25,999 nt of DNA from an uncultured Bacilli bacterium (GTDB lineage Bacteria > Bacillota_I > Bacilli_A > RF39 > UBA660), in NCBI GenBank assembly GCA_947623705.1, contig CANQHT010000005.1:1-25999 (forward strand). Direction: 5' to 3'. Below the pieces are notes generated by a model. It saw only the letters and a list, made by a program, of their open reading frames with translations. It was not told the origin of the DNA and searched no databases. The position numbers and the translations under genes are program-made. Below, piece by piece: positions 22,345-25,999 of the stretch (position 1 is its first letter; every line of letters begins with the position of its first letter).

Positions 22345-24042
22345 TTATTTTTGATTTTTAAATTCATCTTCTAAAGCCCGATAATCAATTTTATTTAACT
22401 TGGTTTTAGGTAGTTCATCCCGATAAATATATTCTCTTGGTAACATATAATGGGCTAAATTCTTCTCGGCATAATCCATAATCGTTTTTTTAGTAGTATA
22501 GCTTTCTTCCACATCATTATTTAAAACAATAAAAGCTTTCGCAATTTCTTTTTTATAAGGATGCGGTACCCCAATTACACAAACTTCTTTAATAAGGCCA
22601 CTATCTTTTAAGACATTTTCAATATGTTGGGGATATATATTATAACCAGAAGATATAATTATTCTTTTCATTCTTTGAACATAGAAAATAACTCCATCTT
22701 CATCCATATAACCTAAATCCCCCGTATGAATATATGTTAAACCATCATTATGCTTTTCTAATACTTCTTCAGTCGCTTTCTTGTTATTTAAGTATCCCTC
22801 CATTACGACAAAACTATGAACACAAATTTCCCCTATTTCATTTGGTGCGACTTCTTTTTTAGTTTCGGGATTAATAATTTTTACGACATTACCGGGAAGC
22901 GGGATTCCAATACTTCCTAATTTATCGCTACCCTTAGTGCCAAAAGTTACAGGTCCTGTAGTTTCGGTCATGCCATAACCTTGAATAATTTTACCTCTAC
23001 TATTATGACTACTCAAAAATTCATTAATCTCGGCATTCTTTTGGGGAGTCAAAGAGTCTCCACCAGAAATTAAACATTTTAAATAAGCTAAATTTAATTT
23101 ATTAATATTTTTATTTTTAAGCATGGCTTCAAATAAAGTTGGTACGCCAATTAAATAGTTGGGTTTATATTTAACGAGTAACTTATCAAATTTTTTGGCA
23201 TCAAATTGCGGAATTAAAACTGTCACAGCTCCCTTACAAATCGGAATAAATAAACCCACTACTAAACCAAAACAATGGAAGATTGGTAAAACATTTAAAA
23301 TAGATTCCCCAACTGTTACCATATCAAAGAATACTTTGGCTTGTTCATTAACTCCAATAATGGAACGATTTGCTAAAACAATACTTTTAGGAATACCCGT
23401 TGTTCCACCACTATGTAAAATAACGGCGACATCATCTTTATGCCCATCATAATAAGTCTCTTCTTCATAGTAAGCACTATAACTTAAAAATTCTTTCCAG
23501 AAAATATATAAATTATCATATTTGGGCTTTTCTTCTTTTCTACCTAAAGTAGCATTATACATCGTATTTAAAAATATGGGCATCGAATCAGATGGACTTG
23601 CGATAACCACCTTTTTAACCTTAGTTTCTTCAATAATATTTTTAATCTTACTATAACAACTATTTAACGCAATTAAAAATATACTTTTCGTATTAACTAA
23701 ATAATCTTTAATTTCTTCTTCGGCAGATAAGGGATGTACCATATTAGCCACGGCCCCAATTTTATTAACGGCAAAAAAAGTAATCACGGCTTCCGGTGTA
23801 TTTGGCATACATATAGTTACCACATCACCAGCTTTAATTCCAAAATATTTTAAACTTTTCGCACACTTCTCAATATATTCTTCCATTACTTGATAAGTAA
23901 TCTTTCGCCCAAAATAATTTAAAACAGGTTTATTTTGATACTTTTTCGTTAATTCATGCATATAAGCATACAAAGATAAATCTGGAATATTAACTTCTAA
24001 ATCTTCTTTTTTATAATAATGCTCCCATAAATAATTATTCAT
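22345..24042 (-). CDS. AMP-forming acyl-CoA ligase-like enzyme (ANL superfamily)
   Basis: Adenylating enzyme that activates a carboxylic acid with ATP and usually transfers it to CoA. Core motifs in order: A3 phosphate loop HSGGTTGIPKS (about 206-217), A5 QGYGMTETTG (about 350), A7 HTGDLGYMDEDG, A8 hinge RMKRIIISSGYNIYP (about 452-466), and A10 PKTKLNKIDYR with the catalytic Lys (about 545-555). The 565 residues are usual length for the fatty-acyl-CoA synthetase branch, but the acid substrate cannot be told. It is cytoplasmic, with no signal. I chose the ATG at 24042 because TTGGAGG lies just before it; the in-frame TTG at 24054 is part of that site. It has its own promoter and terminator, and no fatty acid genes are nearby. 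Confidence 0.9.
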   Translation of the reverse strand: MNNYLWEHYYKKEDLEVNIPDLSLYAYMHELTKKYQNKPVLNYFGRKITYQVMEEYIEKCAKSLKYFGIKAGDVVTICMPNTPEAVITFFAVNKIGAVANMVHPLSAEEEIKDYLVNTKSIFLIALNSCYSKIKNIIEETKVKKVVIASPSDSMPIFLNTMYNATLGRKEEKPKYDNLYIFWKEFLSYSAYYEEETYYDGHKDDVAVILHSGGTTGIPKSIVLANRSIIGVNEQAKVFFDMVTVGESILNVLPIFHCFGLVVGLFIPICKGAVTVLIPQFDAKKFDKLLVKYKPNYLIGVPTLFEAMLKNKNINKLNLAYLKCLISGGDSLTPQKNAEINEFLSSHNSRGKIIQGYGMTETTGPVTFGTKGSDKLGSIGIPLPGNVVKIINPETKKEVAPNEIGEICVHSFVVMEGYLNNKKATEEVLEKHNDGLTYIHTGDLGYMDEDGVIFYVQRMKRIIISSGYNIYPQHIENVLKDSGLIKEVCVIGVPHPYKKEIAKAFIVLNNDVEESYTTKKTIMDYAEKNLAHYMLPREYIYRDELPKTKLNKIDYRALEDEFKNQK

Positions 24043-24070
24043 AATTGCCTCCAACTATAGACTACTTATA

Positions 24071-24099
24071 ATTATACAATTAATTATATGTTAAAACAA
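24071..24099 (-). promoter_or_regulatory. Sigma-A type promoter of the acyl-CoA ligase gene
   Basis: Minus strand: -35 TTGTTT (24094-24099), 17-base spacer, perfect -10 TATAAT (24071-24076). Predicted start about 24064, leader about 22 bases with the GGAGG. It begins nine bases downstream of the GtrA stop codon. Confidence 0.7.
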
Positions 24100-24107
24100 T
24101 GAATTTT

Positions 24108-24506
24108 TTATGAATTTTTCTTCTTAAATATCAAATATTTTTGAATTAAATAATTAATTATAAATAAGCATATTTCAACTGGTACTTTAATAAATACGGC
24201 ATTAAAAGTGACATATTCACAAATACCATCTACTAAAACCCCGGATATAAACATTTGAATAATGACTAAAGTAAAATATTTAACTAAAGCCGGTTTAATT
24301 TTCGCATCACTTTTAAAGACTTTTTGCTTATTTAAAAGAAAATTAATAGGTGATGAAATAACTCTGGCCATAATAGTTGATGGTAACTCATCTATTTTAA
24401 AGAAGGTATTAAATGATGTAAAGAGAGTAATATCAATTACAAAACTAAGTATAGAGACACTAAAATATTTTAAAAAGACACCATATTTTTTTAAACTACT
24501 TTTCAT
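24108..24506 (-). CDS. Stand-alone GtrA-family membrane protein
   Basis: A small four-helix membrane protein of 132 residues, almost entirely a GtrA domain: FLKYFSVSILSFVIDITLFT, then MARVISSPINFLLNKQKVFK, VKYFTLVIIQMFISGVLVD and a last helix ending IINYLIQKYLIFKK. The same pattern (KYF...SF..DI, ARxxSSxxNxxxN...VFK, R/KYxxLVIIxMFISG, FVFK/LIFK) occurs in the GtrA half of the fusion at 16838-17893, so the two are paralogues. GtrA proteins are linked to export of polyprenyl-linked sugars. The ATG at 24506 has no good ribosome binding site. The in-frame GTG at 24515 coincides with the predicted transcription start and would make a leaderless mRNA, so the start is uncertain by three codons. Confidence 0.88.
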   Translation of the reverse strand: MKSSLKKYGVFLKYFSVSILSFVIDITLFTSFNTFFKIDELPSTIMARVISSPINFLLNKQKVFKSDAKIKPALVKYFTLVIIQMFISGVLVDGICEYVTFNAVFIKVPVEICLFIINYLIQKYLIFKKKNS

Positions 24507-24521
24507 ACTAATCACAAATTA

Positions 24522-24530
24522 ATTTTAACA
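24522..24530 (-). promoter_or_regulatory. Extended -10 promoter of the stand-alone GtrA gene
   Basis: Minus strand reads TGTTAAAAT, an extended -10 with one mismatch from TATAAT. No -35 is recognised. The predicted start near 24515 leaves at most nine bases before the ATG at 24506. Confidence 0.5.
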
Positions 24531-24531
24531 T

Positions 24532-24569
24532 AAAAACTCTTAAAGATATAGATTACTTTTTATATCTTT
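24532..24569 (-). terminator. Weak terminator after the transglutaminase-like gene
   Basis: Perfect 9-bp inverted repeat AAAGATATA/TATATCTTT (24561-24569 with 24542-24550) around a 10-base loop that contains the stop codon. On the minus strand it is followed, after five bases, by TTTTT. The offset of the U-run makes it a weak candidate. Confidence 0.4.
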
Positions 24570-25482
24570 GGAGTTTTCTCACTATTACTTCATAATATTT
24601 ACTATTTGCATCATAAAAACTATTAAGTAAACTTTGATTATCTTGAATAATTGCAGTGGTTTTATTTTCAAATTCAGTATCTTTTGAATTATCTCTAACC
24701 CCAAAAGTTACCCACTTTTTTAAAGTATCTTGATCTTTATTACCCCGCATTTTACTATATTCTAAAACATCAAAGATAAAAGGTACTTCCCTATCATAAA
24801 AACATTCTAAATTTTGACCATTATATGTATAAGTATGACCAATTGTCGCATCTAAAAAATAAGTTTTATCTTCGTAATTAACGATATTAATGACATGATT
24901 ATAAAATTTCTTTCTAATTTCTATATCATCATCACCTTTTAATAATATATCTTGTTTATTCTCTGCTATTTTAATTCTTAAAGCTTTAATCTTTTTAATT
25001 ATCTCATCTTTTTCTTCTTCACTGGCTTTACTTAATTCTTCTTTTCTTTTTTTTAACTTTTTAAATAAATAATAGCGATTATATAAAAGATCACTCGCAT
25101 TAACTAATAAAAGGCCACTTAAAAATTTACTATTATTTAAAATATCATTAAACATCGTAGCAATATGTCTACAATTAGCATAACCATTTATAACATCTAA
25201 TTCATAATGATAACTAATATCATACAAATAAGATTTAGTCATTGTTTTAGTAAAATAATGTTCATAAGATAAATAACCATTTTTAAGAAGATATAAAAAT
25301 AAATAATAATATTCTAAAGGATGTTCTAATTTTAATTCTTGATTTAATTTACTAACATTTATAATTACTTTTGTATATTCTTCTTTAATAGAATTAAAAT
25401 CAGTCATATAAAAAGGTATATTATCTAAAAACTCTAATAAATCACTGTATATATTACTTAATTTATTAATTACTTCATCCAT
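24553..25482 (-). CDS. Transglutaminase-like (papain-fold) protein, predicted cytoplasmic
   Basis: A 309-residue protein with the Cys-His-Asp pattern of the transglutaminase-like superfamily: GYANCRHIATMFNDIL (C104 at the head of a helix), NHVINIVNYEDKTYFLDATIG with H196 and D211. Between Cys and His lies an insertion of charged helix (about 138-178, rich in KKRKEEL and EEEKDEIIKK) likely to form a coiled coil. There is no signal peptide or membrane segment, unlike the many secreted members, so it probably acts in the cytoplasm as a protease, peptidase or inactive binder. The C-terminal ~90 residues have no recognised motif. A purine-rich AGGGGGGAT precedes the ATG and an extended -10 lies 21 bases before it. 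No neighbour gives a clear hint of its target. Confidence 0.75.
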   Translation of the reverse strand: MDEVINKLSNIYSDLLEFLDNIPFYMTDFNSIKEEYTKVIINVSKLNQELKLEHPLEYYYLFLYLLKNGYLSYEHYFTKTMTKSYLYDISYHYELDVINGYANCRHIATMFNDILNNSKFLSGLLLVNASDLLYNRYYLFKKLKKRKEELSKASEEEKDEIIKKIKALRIKIAENKQDILLKGDDDIEIRKKFYNHVINIVNYEDKTYFLDATIGHTYTYNGQNLECFYDREVPFIFDVLEYSKMRGNKDQDTLKKWVTFGVRDNSKDTEFENKTTAIIQDNQSLLNSFYDANSKYYEVIVRKLQRYKK

Positions 25483-25502
25483 ACTTATCCCCCCTATGTC
25501 TC

Positions 25503-25511
25503 ATTATAGCA
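25503..25511 (-). promoter_or_regulatory. Extended -10 promoter of the transglutaminase-like gene
   Basis: Minus strand reads TGCTATAAT, a perfect extended -10. It lies directly after the terminator of the gene at the right edge. Predicted start about 25496, leader about 14 bases including the G-run ribosome binding site. Confidence 0.65.
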
Positions 25512-25532
25512 TAAAACCCCATTTAAGGGGTT
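25512..25532 (-). terminator. Terminator of the gene at the right edge
   Basis: Stem AACCCC (minus strand, 25532-25527) with GGGGTT (25520-25515), loop of six, followed by TTTTA. The stem is GC-rich but the U-run is short. Confidence 0.6.
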
Positions 25533-25543
25533 AATTATTCAAA

Positions 25544-25999
25544 TTAATTGGTAATTTTTTGATTTTGTTTTTTCATTACTATTTTATAACTTACTAAAGC
25601 AATAATCATTAAGATAACTAAACTTAAAGATAAGATTAAACTAGATTTAAATGGTTTATTTAATAATTCATAAACATAAATTATTTCATTTTTAATAACT
25701 AAATTATTAGCAAGCATTAAGATAATTGCCACAATACTCATGAAAGCACTAGCGCAAAGAATCGTAATACCATTCCATTTAATCCATTTAGCTTTCTTCC
25801 ATTTAATCAAGACAATTCCTATAAATGATACTAACATTGCCACAAATAAATAAGTCATTAGTTCATTACTTAAAACAAATCTTAAGACATTCATAGAATC
25901 TTTAGTACTAGTTGGTAAATTTTGATCTAAAACGGAAGTATCCGGAATATATTCTTCATATTTAGCAATTTCGGTATCCACTACTTTTAAAATATTATC
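25544..25999 (-). CDS. Membrane protein of unknown function, N-terminus missing
   Basis: The frame is open from the right edge to a TAA at 25544, giving 151 residues of a longer protein; no start codon with a ribosome binding site is visible, and a GTG at 25981 is not supported. The first ~40 residues are polar (AKYEEYIPDTSVLDQNLPTS), then three membrane helices follow: LMTYLFVAMLVSFIGIVLI, ITILCASAFMSIVAIILML and SLILSLSLVILMIIALVSY, with a basic region KWKKAKWIKW between the first two, which puts that loop inside the cell. The tail is basic (KKQNQK). The polar part before the first helix is then expected outside. I do not recognise the family. A GC-rich terminator follows. Confidence 0.7.
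   Translation of the reverse strand, partial: DNILKVVDTEIAKYEEYIPDTSVLDQNLPTSTKDSMNVLRFVLSNELMTYLFVAMLVSFIGIVLIKWKKAKWIKWNGITILCASAFMSIVAIILMLANNLVIKNEIIYVYELLNKPFKSSLILSLSLVILMIIALVSYKIVMKKQNQKITN

Noticed and set aside
21564..23452. Plus-strand open frames opposite the glycosidase and acyl-CoA ligase genes (21564-21767, 23159-23452)
   Set aside because: Both are antisense shadows of conserved coding regions.
1..25999. Alternative genetic code with TGA as tryptophan
   Set aside because: Trp codons in conserved positions are TGG and no conserved gene needs read-through of TGA; only TGA avoidance is seen.
1..25999. Mobile element, prophage, CRISPR array, tRNA or rRNA
   Set aside because: No transposase, integrase, terminal repeats, regularly spaced repeats or tRNA/rRNA-like folds were recognised; the two small XRE genes alone are not evidence of a prophage.

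Overview
The window is strongly AT-rich bacterial DNA, densely packed, with short gene spacers and AGGAGG-type ribosome binding sites. A full-length Gram-positive PolC next to a DnaE, together with YqeG/YqeH, a MutL carrying the endonuclease motif and lipoprotein/membrane genes, points to a low-GC member of the Bacillota or a walled relative of the Mollicutes (uncultured gut Bacilli of the RF39 or Erysipelotrichia kind would fit). The exact lineage cannot be read from this sequence. The code is standard: Trp is TGG, no reading frame is broken by TGA, and all 21 visible stop codons are TAA (17) or TAG (4).

Region 1 (1-14480, almost all minus strand) is a replication and repair block. A five-gene operon dnaE-polC-yqeG-yqeH-mutL starts at an extended -10 promoter near 14500 and ends at a bidirectional terminator at 4121-4152. 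Beyond it lie mutS, nusB and xseA (cut by the left edge). A small XRE-type regulator on the plus strand sits between mutL and mutS, divergent from mutS, with a perfect inverted repeat in the shared promoter region. PolC and MutS carry recognisable sliding-clamp-binding peptides and MutL carries a possible one.

Region 2 (14500-15300, plus strand) holds a short bL28 gene (rpmB) and a second small XRE-type regulator, each with a clear promoter and terminator, separated by about 250 bases with no gene.

Region 3 (15320-22290, minus strand) is the most unusual part. It appears to be one seven-gene operon for a cell-envelope function. A two-gene module is present twice in tandem: a membrane-anchored NAGPA-type phosphodiester glycosidase followed by a membrane-anchored protein of unknown family with a conserved CX9C motif. 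Then come a GT2-GtrA fusion, a PAP2 phosphatase, and a ZnuA/TroA-like lipoprotein with no histidine at all. Together they could build, flip, trim and recycle a polyprenyl-linked surface glycan, but this is inference.

Region 4 (22345-25999, minus strand) has separately promoted genes: an acyl-CoA ligase-like enzyme, a stand-alone GtrA protein, a predicted cytoplasmic transglutaminase-like protein with a Cys-His-Asp triad, and the 3' end of a membrane protein that runs off the right edge.

A theme through the window is compact expression: extended -10 (TGnTATAAT-like) promoters placed so close to start codons that several mRNAs would have leaders of about 0-15 bases, and terminator stems that overlap stop codons. 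No tRNA, rRNA, CRISPR array, transposase or phage gene was recognised.
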